This document shows, one piece after another, positions 27,101 to 35,977 of a stretch of 64,000 nucleotides of DNA. Made by a program: the position numbers and the translations under genes. Below the pieces are notes generated by a model that was given only the letters and a program-made list of their open reading frames with translations, made no database searches and had not been told where the DNA came from. The DNA lies in assembly GCF_030272615.1 (NCBI RefSeq), contig NC_081415.1, forward strand, positions 233,708,803-233,772,802, in the 5' to 3' direction. This DNA is from Cryptomeria japonica (Eukaryota; Streptophyta; Pinopsida; Cupressales; Cupressaceae). Each line of letters opens with the position of its first letter. The first letter of the stretch is position 1.

Positions 27101-30100
27101 CTACAGACTTGTCAAAGATGTGAGTAATCAACAAGTGTTTGATCTATCTTATAGCACAGACTGCTTGGTTAGATCCAGTATAGCTCATTGCTAATGCATT
27201 CTAGCATTACTTCAATCTTCTCTGTCTCTTTTTGTTTACAACTCGATCTTCTCAGATAAGATCGCTCTTACAACAACTCAACTACCACCTTAAACCCTAG
27301 CCACAACATAAACCCTTTTTGCAACAGTTACAACAACTCAAAACCCTAGACATGATGTCCTTTTAAAGGAATCTAATTTCATGTTGGTCCAATAGGATTA
27401 CATTACAATTTCCTAGGTTCAATGAATCTAGACATACTCAATAACACGACACAAAAAGCACCGTCAGTGTGTCGGCACCGTCAATCAATCGGTGGGTTGG
27501 TAACTCATCACAAAATGTCGGTTGGTAACTCATCACAGAGTATTACCGGTTCATACAAAATACCGATTGCCGGTTTGGCAGAAATGAAGATCGGTAAGAA
27601 TGTGTTATGCCACTTTGCTCCCTTGTACCAGTTGAGATCTACGAACCGCTTGGGGTCGTTATGCCGCTTCAGACCGGGAAACACATTCTACAAAATCATT
27701 AGTCTAAAGACTAGAATACAACATACCGGTTGGAACAAATACCGGTTGAGCTCTAGCTCATACATATAAAGGGGATCTTAATACAAGTGCGTGTCCATCA
27801 ATGACAATCACAACATAAACATCAAAAATGCCAACAGGAGATGCTTGCAATAAAGCATGCCTTGGCCAAGTTCAAGCAATACCTTCTTGGAGGTAATTTC
27901 ATTGTCAAAACAGATCACAATAGCCTCAAAAATTTCCTAGATCGAAAGGATCTTAATGTCAGGCAGCAAAAGTGGGTAAGTATTCCACAAGCTTGTCATT
28001 TTGACATTGTATATGTCAAGGGGGCGAGGAATGTAGTGGCTGATGCTTTGTCAAGAAGGTCATGTTTATATTCATTGATGGAAATTATAACTGATTGGAA
28101 GGAGCAATCCTTGCAGAGTAAGCTAAGAACTCATTTGCCAATAGTATTTTGGATGGTACTTTGCAAGATGACAGGTACAAGGTAGTGGATGAACTCATAG
28201 TTTACAAGGAGAGAATCTTTTTAATATCTGATTTGGGGCTTACGATGAAAATTATGAGGACATTTCATGATGCAACTATGGCTGGTCACCCAAGTTTCTA
28301 CAAGACTTACAAGAAGATCTGGAAAAGACTTTCTTGGAAAGGGCTTAAAAATGAAGCCCTTAAGTATGTTAGAGTGTCCTACATGTCAACAAAATGAAAA
28401 TGAGCATACCTATCCTGCTGGTTCGTTGCAGCCCCTACCCATCCCAATCAAAAATGCAAAAGTATCTATATGGATTTCATTATAGGGCTTCTCAAAGTGC
28501 AAGGATTGCATCCATGTTGTTGTTGACAGATTGACAACATTTGCACACTTCTTTGGTATTACTATAGTGTTTACAGCAATATATGTGGCAGATTTGTTTT
28601 CCAAAGAAGCGTTCAGGTTGCACGGAATGTCTATAAGCATTATAAGTCACAGGGATAGCAAGTTCCTGAGTTTGTTTTGGTAGGAAATATTTGAATTGAG
28701 TGGACTGAGCTCACTCCTAGCACTAGCTATCATCCACAAACTAATAGGCAATAGAAATAGTCAACAAGTGGATAGAAGGATACCTTTGGAACTATGTTTC
28801 AAGGCAGCAAAAGGAATGGGTGAAATGGTTGCACTTGGGTGAGTACTGTTATAATTCTACCAATCACATGTCTATCAAGACGTCTCCTTTTATAGCATTG
28901 TATGGAATTGAAACTCCTAGCTTCACTGATGCATAGTTTGGTGATGGTAGAGTGCCTAGGGCCAAGGATATATCATAGCAGAGTCAAGACATAATGAAAT
29001 CTTTGAAAGACAACCTCCAGCATGCTTAGAATCAGTAGAAGTTGTACACAGACCAGCACCATATAGAACATGCATTGAAGGTGGGAGACATGTTTAATTT
29101 GAAATTGCAGCCAAACTGGCAATCCACTCTCAAGAATAGTGGATCAAAGAAGTTAACCCCACGTTTCTATGGCCCATTCAAGATCTCCAAGAGGATTGGA
29201 GAAGTGGCTTATGTGTTGGAGCTACCTAAGAGTAGCAAGGTGAACAATGTCTTACATGTGTCTTGCCTCAAGAATGCACTTGGACATAATGTTCCCTCTT
29301 CTAAGTTGCCCCCTTCAGATGAGGAAGGGAAACTTGTTTTGGTTCTAGAGATAGTCATTGATTACAAGGAGCATACTTTGAGAAAGAGGACCATCAGGGA
29401 GTATTTAGAGAAATGGAAGAACTTACCGATGGAGGATGATACTTGGGAGAGTGAGCAGATTTTATAGCTTCCAAATTTGCAATTGCTTGGAGACAAACAA
29501 TTTTGGGAAGGGAGGACTCTAATGTCCCCTTTTCTGTTCTAGTCAACAGGTGCGACCGTTAGCCTATTCCAAAATTCCAATAGGTTAATTGATAGTGATT
29601 AGGGGACTCCAATGATCTTGGAGAGCTTGGTTTAGATTTTCTTGGCTTTCATTCGTGGTGTTGAGCTTAATTGGTGGTGTGCATTGAAATGACACTTTCT
29701 GAAGTGCTCTTGGCCTTTTGGGTTGTTCTCCACATTTCTTGGACAGCACACCTGTTTTTAGAAGTCTCTAAGTTGGTGTCAGTCTTCATCCGGCTACCTC
29801 AATTCCATCTTGGCATGCTCGGTTTCGATTTTCAATGCTTCAACAATGCTTTTCACAGCTAGGATGGGAGTATTTAAATTATACACTAAAGTTCTAATGT
29901 TAATGTTTTATTATTTTACTTTATATTCTAATTGATAGTAGTCAGGGGACTCCAGTGATCTTGGAGAGCTTGGTTTCGATTTTTCCTGGCTCTCATTGGT
30001 GGTGTTGAGCTCAGTTGGTGGCATGGATTGTAGTGACGCTTTCTGAAGCGCGCTTGGCCTTTTGGGTTGTTCTCCACACTTTTGGAAAGCACGCCTATTT

Positions 30101-33100
30101 TAGAAGACTCTGAGTTGGTGCCAGTCTTCATCCCACTGCCTCATTTCCAGCTTGGGATGCTCGATTTTGATTTTCAATGCTTCAACAGTGATTTAATTTA
30201 TACACTAAAGTTCTAATGTTAATGTTTTATTATTTTACTGTAGTGTTATAATTTTATAAAGTCATGTTATGTCCCCCCAAAGCAAACGCCTCGGGAAATA
30301 AGACTTCACAGTTGAAACATTTTGATATGTCGAAAAGGTGTTTGGATGGGATATGTATTACTTGAAATTTCAAATTAAATTATTTTCCTTCCAAAGCTAC
30401 AAAAGGTAGTCTCTAGCTCTCGTTTCCTTTATGCAGAAGAGTACACATAACAGGATGTCAGATTGAACTTCCAAGTTCTTCCAAGATCCATGATAAAAGC
30501 CCTCTCTTGGTTGTTGGTTTCAGATCTGAAAGACGATCCTAGCTGGTTGGATTGATTCCACACAGGGATCACCATTGTTTTCTCAGTGTTCAATAATTTG
30601 GGATTTCAAAAATGAAGATTGTCCAAGTCTTTTAATTGCAGATTTTTGGGTTGGTATTGGAGAATAGAGATTTTGGTAATAGTTTGTTGCATTCTCAGTA
30701 TTATTTTTTGCTGGCTTTACCATTTGGAGGTTTGTGCACATGCCCAGGCTGGTCGTACAATGCAAATATGCTCATAGAAGAGGTTAAATGGGTTCAAAGT
30801 TTAAAGTGACTGCATCTGGATTGTTCCTCATCCCTGGCCAACCTCATTTGAAGCAATTTTGAGTTGATTGCAGGCGTACACAAAGTGCAAGGTCGTACTA
30901 CTGTACCAGGTTGCACAGGTTCTTTGCATGCCGGGCATAAGATTTTCCAGCCTAGGCACTGACCATTTGAGGTTGTTTCAGGGCTGTTAGGGGGCGGACT
31001 GACCTTGGATGGTATTTCATGGCAGTTTGGAGTTGTTCTTGAAGGTTTTATTGCCCCGAACTTGTGTTGTACAGTCCTAGGTCTGACAGGAAAAATGAGG
31101 ACAGACCTATGTTTATGCCTTTTCTTGGCGATTGGGGTTTTTGGATGTTGCCACGTTTTATCAGTGTTAATCAGTTCTATCAAAAGGTGTCTTATGTGTA
31201 AATGGAGGTGGAATTTTGATGTTTAATGGTAGCCTTGACCTGAGAAATAGTAAGCAAAAGACCTGTAATAGCTCCTTTATTCTATTTCAGACCCACAACA
31301 ATCAGCTATGTTGCCAGTTTTTGAGGCATTTTCACATGGATGATTCATATGCGACTATTTAATGTATTGACATCTTTTTCAATGATAATCCATCAGGATT
31401 TTGTAACAGCAGAAGAATGAATGCATGAATTTCTATATCAGACTTTATGACAGCGGTGCGTTCAATGTTACCAAATTTATATTGTCAAAAAGCCCAAAAG
31501 AAAAAAATTAGGGGTGGTCGTTACATCGTTGCACCTCACACAGACTGCCTCATTTAATTGCTTATGATAGTAAGCGAAATTGATAATAAAATCAGTCACA
31601 AACAACGTCTATAAGCATTCAACTTAAGAAAACATTTGCCAACACCTATCATGGTCACTAGGAATAATGGGATATGCAGAGTGGAACAGAGACAAGTACA
31701 CCATTTTGAAATAGGTTATGGGAGCATACAAAATAATGATATAGCTATATCATATTTAAATAAAATTGTCAGAAATGTGGATAGAGCTACAAGGATGGTG
31801 TCCCTACCCCTCAATCCAACGTCATAGTGACTGGTTAAATCACAGAGCAATTAAGGTCAAACCTAAAATGAAGCAACTTACAAGTTTTGAATTTGAATTT
31901 GGAATCATGGAAATCACTATAAACTCAGTAACCCTCAAAGGAACTAAACAATCATCATAAATAATAAATTTGATAACTTAACATATTTTGCATTATGTGT
32001 GCTTCCTTCAAGATGAAAAGATTTGTTGAAAGATGTTACTTTACTGCAATGCAAAATGATCATATTTGCTTTTACAAGGTAGGAATAATAAAGTGTACAA
32101 GAAAAACAAGCATGACTAAGATTCTGATTACATGAAACATGAAATTCAGAACCATAACAGCACTAGATGTACTAGTCAATTTGTTACCCTCATCAACAAA
32201 ACCACCAAAAAATAGCCTAATGATTTCCCATAAAGGGGCCGATTGGATAATTATGTGAAGCATCATGAACTGGACTTCATAAAACAAAGGAGCACTACTA
32301 CATGTCATGCCATATTCAAAATCAATGTTGCAAGATTAATAGTGGGAAATACACATAAAATTAAGTTTAAATGATACAAAGTTAAACAAATGAAATTTAG
32401 TTCTCAACAGTATCTGCATAACTTCAAAAATAAGAAATGCACAAGAGATCAAATTATTACCTGCTGCAACAAAACTGATGCGAGATCTGACAATCCACAG
32501 TTATATTCACTAATTGAACACATTCCAGTAGGGCTGCCCTTAAAAAGACAACCAACATTCGGTGTCCCTTCCCCTTCAATTGTGAGGGACTCATCATGCA
32601 CAACTATCTTACAAATGAACTGTGCTCTTAATTTTTGTTTTGTGACACTCCAATCTGAAACCTTGGCTTGCCCTCCATGTGTGACCATCTGAGGAATATC
32701 AAGGTAAAGCAACCAAGCAGATATTCGAGACTGCCAAGTAGGGTGAGTAAATAGATGCAGGTACGGAACTTGAACCTGCACAAGAAAGTAAATAAAATAA
32801 TAAGCAAAAAAATATTCAGCTTCACATGAATGTTAGGGGAACAAATTATTACTACCCACCAAATTATTAAATCCCTATTCTGAATAATATATTTACTTGA
32901 ACCATTGACCAAAATTAATTTCACAAACCAGATTTTCCAGCTCAGATATAACTTTGTAACAGTAGATCCTGTGGCTCAGTGCCATACAGTAATGCCTCAG
33001 AAGCCCAGGTGTATCAACCTCTCTACCTCCAACTAATCCAGGTGTTGTCACAGTCTCTCTTCCTTTTATGCTTCCTTCACTTTTAAGGGGAAAGCGAAGC

Positions 33101-34292
33101 CTAGCAGAACTAGAACTCTGACTGTTTGTTCCTACCAAAACATTTTGATGAAAAATCTGTTGCAAGAACACTTCAGAGCTGAGTGGATTTGGAAGTCTTC
33201 TGACCGAAGTAAGGAGCTCAGGAATATTTACTGCATCCTCCTTTGTCACAATTCCCTTTTCTTCCTCATGTGTGGCACCATCTACATGCCACTCCAAATC
33301 TCCATCTATCATCTCAACATCTGCATCCTCAGAATGCTCGTTATCCTGTAGAACCTCTTGGCTTGAAGAGGAAGGTAAAAGATGAATGTTTAGAGCCACT
33401 TCTGGACCCAAGTTCAGCTGGAGAAAATTTTCACGAATACCAATTACCTTCACACCAGGTGAAGGGTGCAAAGCCTCCTGAATTACCAAATCAAACACCT
33501 GCAACATTAAGTCAATCTAGTGAATTAAGATTCCAAATGCAAGCACCATTTAAACAAAATTTGAATGTTAGCCATGTACTATCACAAGATCCATACACAA
33601 TGTAGCAGGTGCAAAACTTAAGTATTAATCACCTGCTCATCAAATATTGCACACTGGATCTCTCTAAGGACAGACTGAGCCTCTTTAACGCCTTCATCCA
33701 CACTTTTACTAATGCCCTTCGGTGATCTTTTCTCAGACTCCTGCCTTACAGCTCCTGATTCCTGTTGTGAATCTTTACTATAAGGATCAGAAGAGATTTT
33801 CTTTTTAGTATGCTCCCATAATCTGTGACCTGATTGACCACTGGGAAATCCAACATGAAGTGTATGACTTGATCGCCCTGGGAGGTGCACAGCCAGCATG
33901 CCAGATTGGTCTTGATCAATATGTACAGTGGCTAGTGAAGATGTAGATAGTCCTAGCATAAAATCTGTTGAATTGTTATCAGATAAGTCAATGGTGAACC
34001 CTGCGTTTCCACCTGGCCCAGCAGAAATGACCCGTTGTCGTTTGACTTTCCAATTACGCTGCAATCTAAAAGTTGCAGAAAATTGAAGAGTTTGGTGTAA
34101 ACAACTCATCAGCAATAATCTCAAAGTTTAAATAATAAGTTCACATGAGAAAAATAAACAATAGAATATTTCACATTCTTGAAAAATCCTTAGTGTAATC
34201 AACTACCTCATTAATGCACCATAAAATCTTGCCTCCCTGGCAACTTGCTCTTCCAAAGCCTTGGCAGTTTGTTTCAAATACTTGCCAATATG
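17837..34292 (-). CDS. MED17: MED17, Mediator complex head subunit, C-terminal exons
   Basis: Plant MED17, a core subunit of the Mediator head that links transcription factors to RNA polymerase II in the nucleus. Five exons on the minus strand: 34292-34207, 34065-33633, 33498-32929, 32775-32461, 18157-17837. Their lengths (86, 433, 570, 315, 321 nt) join in frame to 574 residues and a TGA stop. Motifs typical of plant MED17: [21 protein letters not shown] with [42 protein letters not shown] and WWLIL near the end. All visible introns have GT and AG ends; three are 134-153 bp and one is 14,303 bp. Plant MED17 is usually about 650-700 residues, so roughly 100 N-terminal residues are missing. 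No stop or frameshift is seen, so the gene is probably functional. The least certain join is the donor at 32928. Confidence 0.9.
18217..20016 (+). pseudogene. Ty3 chromovirus gag-RT, left half, decayed and internally deleted
   Basis: Remains of a gag-pol polyprotein, left of the copy B insertion. A gag part (18220-19040, including [10 protein letters not shown] and [11 protein letters not shown]) runs directly into reverse transcriptase near 19055 ([20 protein letters not shown], then [10 protein letters not shown] and CIDYRALNK). The zinc knuckle, protease and RT start are therefore deleted. The RT active site is destroyed: where family members have two Asp residues, 19474-19479 encodes Tyr-Gly. 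Many stops and frameshifts follow. RNase H begins at about 19860 and breaks at TSD GGAGA (20012-20016), resuming at 27842. No 5' LTR is seen; the fragment begins about 60 bp from a MED17 exon. Confidence 0.85.
20012..20016. repeat. Target site duplication GGAGA, left
   Basis: GGAGA before TGATGAATAAC matches GGAGA at 27837-27841 after ...GCCAACA, marking insertion of copy B into the RNase H region of the chromovirus. Confidence 0.9.
20017..21184 (-). mobile_element. 3' LTR of copy B
   Basis: 1168 bp, nearly identical to 26668-27836. On the plus strand it starts TGATGAATAACTAAGAGG and ends GCCAACA, next to the polypurine tract at 21185. Confidence 0.92.
21185..21196 (-). other. Polypurine tract, copy B
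   Basis: AAAGGGGGAGAT on the minus strand directly before the 3' LTR. Three more G-rich tracts (near 21280, 21430 and 21485) lie upstream in the element, between ORF2 and the LTR. Confidence 0.85.
21553..24835 (-). pseudogene. ORF2 of unknown function, element copy B (lightly broken)
   Basis: Homologue of the copy A ORF2 at 1185-4549. ATG at 24835 opens a Ser-rich N terminus. Conserved blocks include [11 protein letters not shown], a domain near 24500-24150 with [12 protein letters not shown] and [12 protein letters not shown], and [15 protein letters not shown] near 24130. A basic KKAR/KKMKK segment follows near 23520, then a helical domain ([13 protein letters not shown], 23410), an acidic stretch, a Glu/Lys repeat (22790-22440) and a C-terminal coiled coil ending [16 protein letters not shown]. 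Lesions are few: in-frame stops near 24737 and at 22147, and frame changes near 24140, 23700 and 22800. I see no catalytic motif. The basic stretches might mean nucleic-acid or nuclear targeting, which is speculation. Confidence 0.75.
22440..22790. repeat. Polypurine/polypyrimidine tract of about 350 bp inside ORF2
   Basis: Almost pure TTCTTC/CTCTTC on the plus strand, GAAGAG on the minus strand. On the ORF2 strand it encodes runs of Glu and Lys. It creates long false Leu/Ser/Phe ORFs on the plus strand. Confidence 0.9.
25283..26629 (-). CDS. Gag of copy B, 448 aa, four zinc knuckles, intact
   Basis: Uninterrupted Gag, starting at the ATG 24 bp inside the primer site and ending with TAA. Residues 1-220 are heptad-rich coiled coil ([14 protein letters not shown]), probably for particle assembly. 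Four canonical CX2CX4HX4C knuckles follow: [42 protein letters not shown] and [14 protein letters not shown]. The last 50 residues are Glu/Val-rich. A 19-residue tandem duplication ([15 protein letters not shown] repeated) sits before the knuckles. Protease or pol does not follow; after about 450 bp comes ORF2. As the only uninterrupted element protein in the window it may have been translated recently. Confidence 0.88.
   Translation of the reverse strand: MERDMGEYTLRELTQRLTKSEQAYDDLMVKYKTSQAKRREHAEKLMELSESSSEDEANMEAMIAEVNKLNDSNSNLRKELEGLTIRFSQELENRRKAEDRVKDRDHEISKLKQEISALTARLHESRMEKEDMQGELNIAISENASLMETNTAISKELSEPKEILAKFGKSTVKLELSESKEILAKFGKSTVKLEQKLESSRPVKNTNGLGFSGHEEGESLGTNAEASKKQPTLKGKGKQKFKPVCFNCLKEGHTANVCRSKAYNNFPYFINNVPRSNKFNGHCYACNKFGHRASECRFVMNNTGRYPQKTQGAGPESFVNRNPNWFNAYNYQSSNNGYQPETEWRANCWICHGHGHTAATCRRKNGNMNNGPWRAPELVCYHCNKPGHIARFCKSRNSISDDMPVTQKGEVDVEKVQADMNKTWRKKPTMLEEDPVFAPSVEISEPVN
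26052..26165. repeat. 57-bp tandem duplication inside gag
   Basis: 26052-26108 and 26109-26165 differ at only one or two positions, keep the frame and add 19 residues to Gag. Confidence 0.9.
26653..26665 (-). other. Primer binding site, initiator tRNA-Met type
   Basis: TGGTATCAGAGCC on the minus strand, two bases after the 5' LTR end. It is the common primer site of plant Copia elements, complementary to the 3' end of initiator tRNA-Met. Confidence 0.93.
26668..27836 (-). mobile_element. 5' LTR of copy B
   Basis: 1169 bp. Differs from the 3' LTR by about 39 substitutions (about 36 transitions) and a few 1-bp indels by hand alignment. Contains several ACCGGT/ACCGGTT sites. Confidence 0.92.
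27837..29467 (+). pseudogene. Ty3 chromovirus RNase H-integrase-chromodomain, right half, decayed
   Basis: Continuation of 18217-20016 across the copy B insertion; the first five bases are the second GGAGA. RNase [30 protein letters not shown]. The integrase zinc-binding remnant near 28260-28400 includes [13 protein letters not shown]-type decay and [10 protein letters not shown]. The integrase core is heavily broken: [13 protein letters not shown] near 28515 and ISHRDSKF near 28640. The C-terminal region ([25 protein letters not shown]) ends in a chromodomain, [16 protein letters not shown] at about 29400-29460. The chromodomain places it among chromoviruses, where it guides insertion to marked chromatin. 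Frameshifts and stops make it non-functional. Confidence 0.88.
29505..29516 (+). other. Polypurine tract of the chromovirus
   Basis: GGGAAGGGAGGA lies 38 bp after the chromodomain and just before the LTR start. Confidence 0.6.
29518..31526 (+). mobile_element. Probable 3' LTR of the chromovirus
   Basis: Begins TCTAATGTCCCC, which matches the TGTAATGTCCCC start of the solo LTR at 56862 with a G-to-C change in the TG end. The right end is proposed at GGGGTGGTCGTTACA (31526) because it resembles the solo LTR end GGGGACATTACA. The right border is uncertain: the 5' LTR is absent and no target duplication can be tested. TGTTATGTCCCCCC at 30264 could be a second, nested LTR start. Confidence 0.4.
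29587..30239 (+). repeat. Tandem duplication within the LTR, about 343 and 310 bp
   Basis: 29587-29929 and 29930 to about 30239 both begin AATTGATAGT and share CTTGGAGAGCTTGGTTT, GGCCTTTTGGGTTGTTCTCC and TACACTAAAGTTCTAATG. They have diverged by substitutions and a deletion of about 30 bp. Confidence 0.85.
32461..32775 (-). CDS. MED17: MED17 exon (VPYLHL..HPTW segment)
   Basis: 315 bp, 105 codons. Acceptor TGTGCAG, donor GTAATA. Contains [12 protein letters not shown], a [10 protein letters not shown] segment and a C-terminal VLLQQ that continues as VASQ in the final exon 14.3 kb away. Confidence 0.9.
32929..33498 (-). CDS. MED17: MED17 exon (central segment)
   Basis: 570 bp, exactly 190 codons. 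Acceptor TTGCAG; proposed donor GTTTGT at 32928. Contains [11 protein letters not shown] and [15 protein letters not shown]. The donor is inferred from phase (the next exon must start in phase 0) and leaves the protein one residue shorter here than I expect for Arabidopsis. Confidence 0.85.
33633..34065 (-). CDS. MED17: MED17 exon (RNWKVKRQR / GFTIDLSD segment)
   Basis: 433 bp. Acceptor TTTTAG, donor GTGATT. Starts with the last base of the split Arg codon, then [11 protein letters not shown] and GFTIDLSD, the most recognisable plant MED17 block, followed by a Ser/Lys-rich low-complexity segment. Confidence 0.9.
34207..34292 (-). CDS. MED17: MED17 exon ([13 protein letters not shown] segment)
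   Basis: 86 bp. It follows the acceptor TTTGCAG and is followed by donor GTAGTT. It encodes the helix before the RNWKVKRQR motif and ends with two bases of a split Arg codon completed by the next exon. The upstream exon should end in phase 0; I did not find it. Confidence 0.85.
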
Positions 34293-34499
34293 CTGCAAAG
34301 CACAGACAAATCAAGAATATAGCTAATCCTTTTAAGTAAATAATCACTAACAAATTCAGTACCTAAAATTACTAAATTATTTTTTTAACCAACTTTCTGA
34401 AAATTCCACAACCTATCAAAATGACTAGAATGTGAATGGGCATTGATAGACTAGAAGTTTGTTCAGAAGACAATGATAGCCCAAATTTTAGGAAAATAT

Positions 34500-35107
34500 A
34501 AAACATAATACACTTCCAACCTTGTTTCAATATGATACTTTTGACTAGAATTTTCATTTGATCATTTTAAAATCTCTGGAGTCTAGACAAATCCCAAAAT
34601 CTTATTTCAGTAATTTCAGGTGTGAAATTCTAAAAAGACATTCTAAAGGTATAGGGTAAAAATAAAAAAGGGGTCCTCATTTCCAATGCAAACCCCAAAA
34701 TAAAGTCATTCATGACTTGATGTGAGCAATATTGTGTCAAGCAGTGGTCACTCCACGAACTGTAGTTTACATCACTTGCATTACAAATATAAAACATGAT
34801 GCATTTCCAACCTTGTTTCAATATGATGCTTTTGCCTTGAATTTTCATTTGATTATGTTAAAATCTTTGGAGTCTAGATAATCCTAAAATCTTATTTCAC
34901 CAATTTTAGGTGTGAAATTCTATAAAAGACATTCTAATGGTATAGGCTTTGGATCAATAATTTATTATGTCCTTAAGTAATGAAAATTAAAAATGGGATT
35001 CCCATGTCTAATGCAAGCCCTAAAATAAATTCATTTGTGACTTGATGTGAACAATAATGCATCAAGCAGTGGTCACTCCTAAAAGTGTAGTTTACTTCAC
35101 TTGCATG
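34500..35107. repeat. Diverged tandem duplication of about 300 bp
   Basis: 34500-34790 and 34791 to about 35107 share CTTCCAACC-type starts, TCAAGCAGTGGTCACTCC and TGTGAAATTCTA, with an extra ~45 bp in unit 2. Located beyond the first visible MED17 exon. Confidence 0.85.
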
Positions 35108-35256
35108 AGCACACTATATTGCACAATATTCTATTATCATTTATTAAATTTCTTCAACAGATATTTGTGCATGTCTCATTATAATTGTCAGGTCCAAATA
35201 AATTAATCCTAAAATGTTTCCAGCAATATTGGATATAGAATAATCTTAGAGTTTAT

Positions 35257-35261
35257 GGACC
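35257..35261. repeat. Target site duplication GGACC, left
   Basis: GGACC before TGTTGTGACC matches GGACC at 52584-52588 after ...CATCAACA. Confidence 0.7.
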
Positions 35262-35977
35262 TGTTGTGACCATCTCACACATCGCCCCATCAAAATGGGG
35301 ACCCCCTCTCTTTTTTGGGTCTTGCTTTCTCTTTGCTTCGCTTTTCTCTGCTTGTTTAGTGTTTTGAGTGAGTTAGTGATGGCCTAGGTTGGGTAAGTTA
35401 GGGTTTCCTCCGTAGAGCTTGCCTAGGGTTCCTTTTAGGGCCAAGTCTGGCCTAAGAATGGGGGAGTCATTGTTCTATGCCTAGAATCCTGATGTGAATT
35501 TTAGCAGGACCTTGCGTTAGAAAGTTGAAGAATATATTTTTTGTAAAGGAAGTCTTGAAAGTTTAGGTCCAGATGAGCCAAGGATATTTGTCAAGTTGTG
35601 AAGTTGCTAGGCTAGGGTTTTGTCAAGGGTCTCCTGTGAAGTTTGAGTTGACAAGATGAAGTAAAGATCAAGTGCAATCCTGAAGGAGAGAGTGAAGGGA
35701 GTTAAAGCTTTTTCCCTTAGTTTGATGAAGTTCTTTGTTCTTGGCTTCAAACTAACAAAGGATGGAGCTATTTATCTTTTGGAGGCACCTGTGGCTAAGT
35801 CTAAACTTAAAGGGACAGGAGCGAATTCCTTGGAATCACCTATTTGCTCCTAGCTTGGACTGAGATCTTTGTTCCTATGGTGTAATTGGAAGAGAAGTTG
35901 ATTTGTGTGTGCCTTGGAAGTAAATTAGAACATGATAGAGCAAGGAAAATGAGAGGAATTTGAGCCCTAAAGCCAAA

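Larger units (their letters stand above)
20017..27836 (-). mobile_element. Complete non-autonomous Sirevirus-like LTR retrotransposon, copy B
   Basis: 7,820 bp on the minus strand: 5' LTR 27836-26668, a primer site for initiator tRNA-Met, an intact gag (26629-25283), a large ORF2 (24835-21553), repeated polypurine motifs, 3' LTR 21184-20017. The ends are TG...CA with a perfect 5-bp duplication GGAGA. No protease, integrase, RT or RNase H is present, so it must rely on enzymes from a related element. The AAAGGGGGAGAT tract, multiple upstream tracts, multi-knuckle Gag and many ACCGGT sites point to the Sirevirus branch of Copia (inference). It resembles the TR-GAG class of gag-only elements, but with an additional ORF. 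The two LTRs differ at about 39 of 1168 positions by my hand count. Confidence 0.9.
18158..32460 (-). other. MED17: 14.3-kb MED17 intron filled by nested retrotransposons
   Basis: Bounded by donor GTAATA (32460) and acceptor TTTCAG (18158). It holds a decayed chromovirus on the plus strand (antisense to MED17), split by the Sirevirus-like copy B, which is in sense with MED17. About 31.5-32.46 kb and the first 60 bp next to the final exon look like original intron. Confidence 0.85.

Noticed and set aside
30264-31526. A separate nested LTR starting TGTTATGTCCCCCC
   Set aside because: I could not find an end with a matching AGTCA duplication, so I kept it within the chromovirus 3' LTR call.
32390-33605. 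Plus-strand ORFs across the MED17 exons
   Set aside because: They are antisense shadows of the MED17 exons, which have matching splice sites and family motifs.
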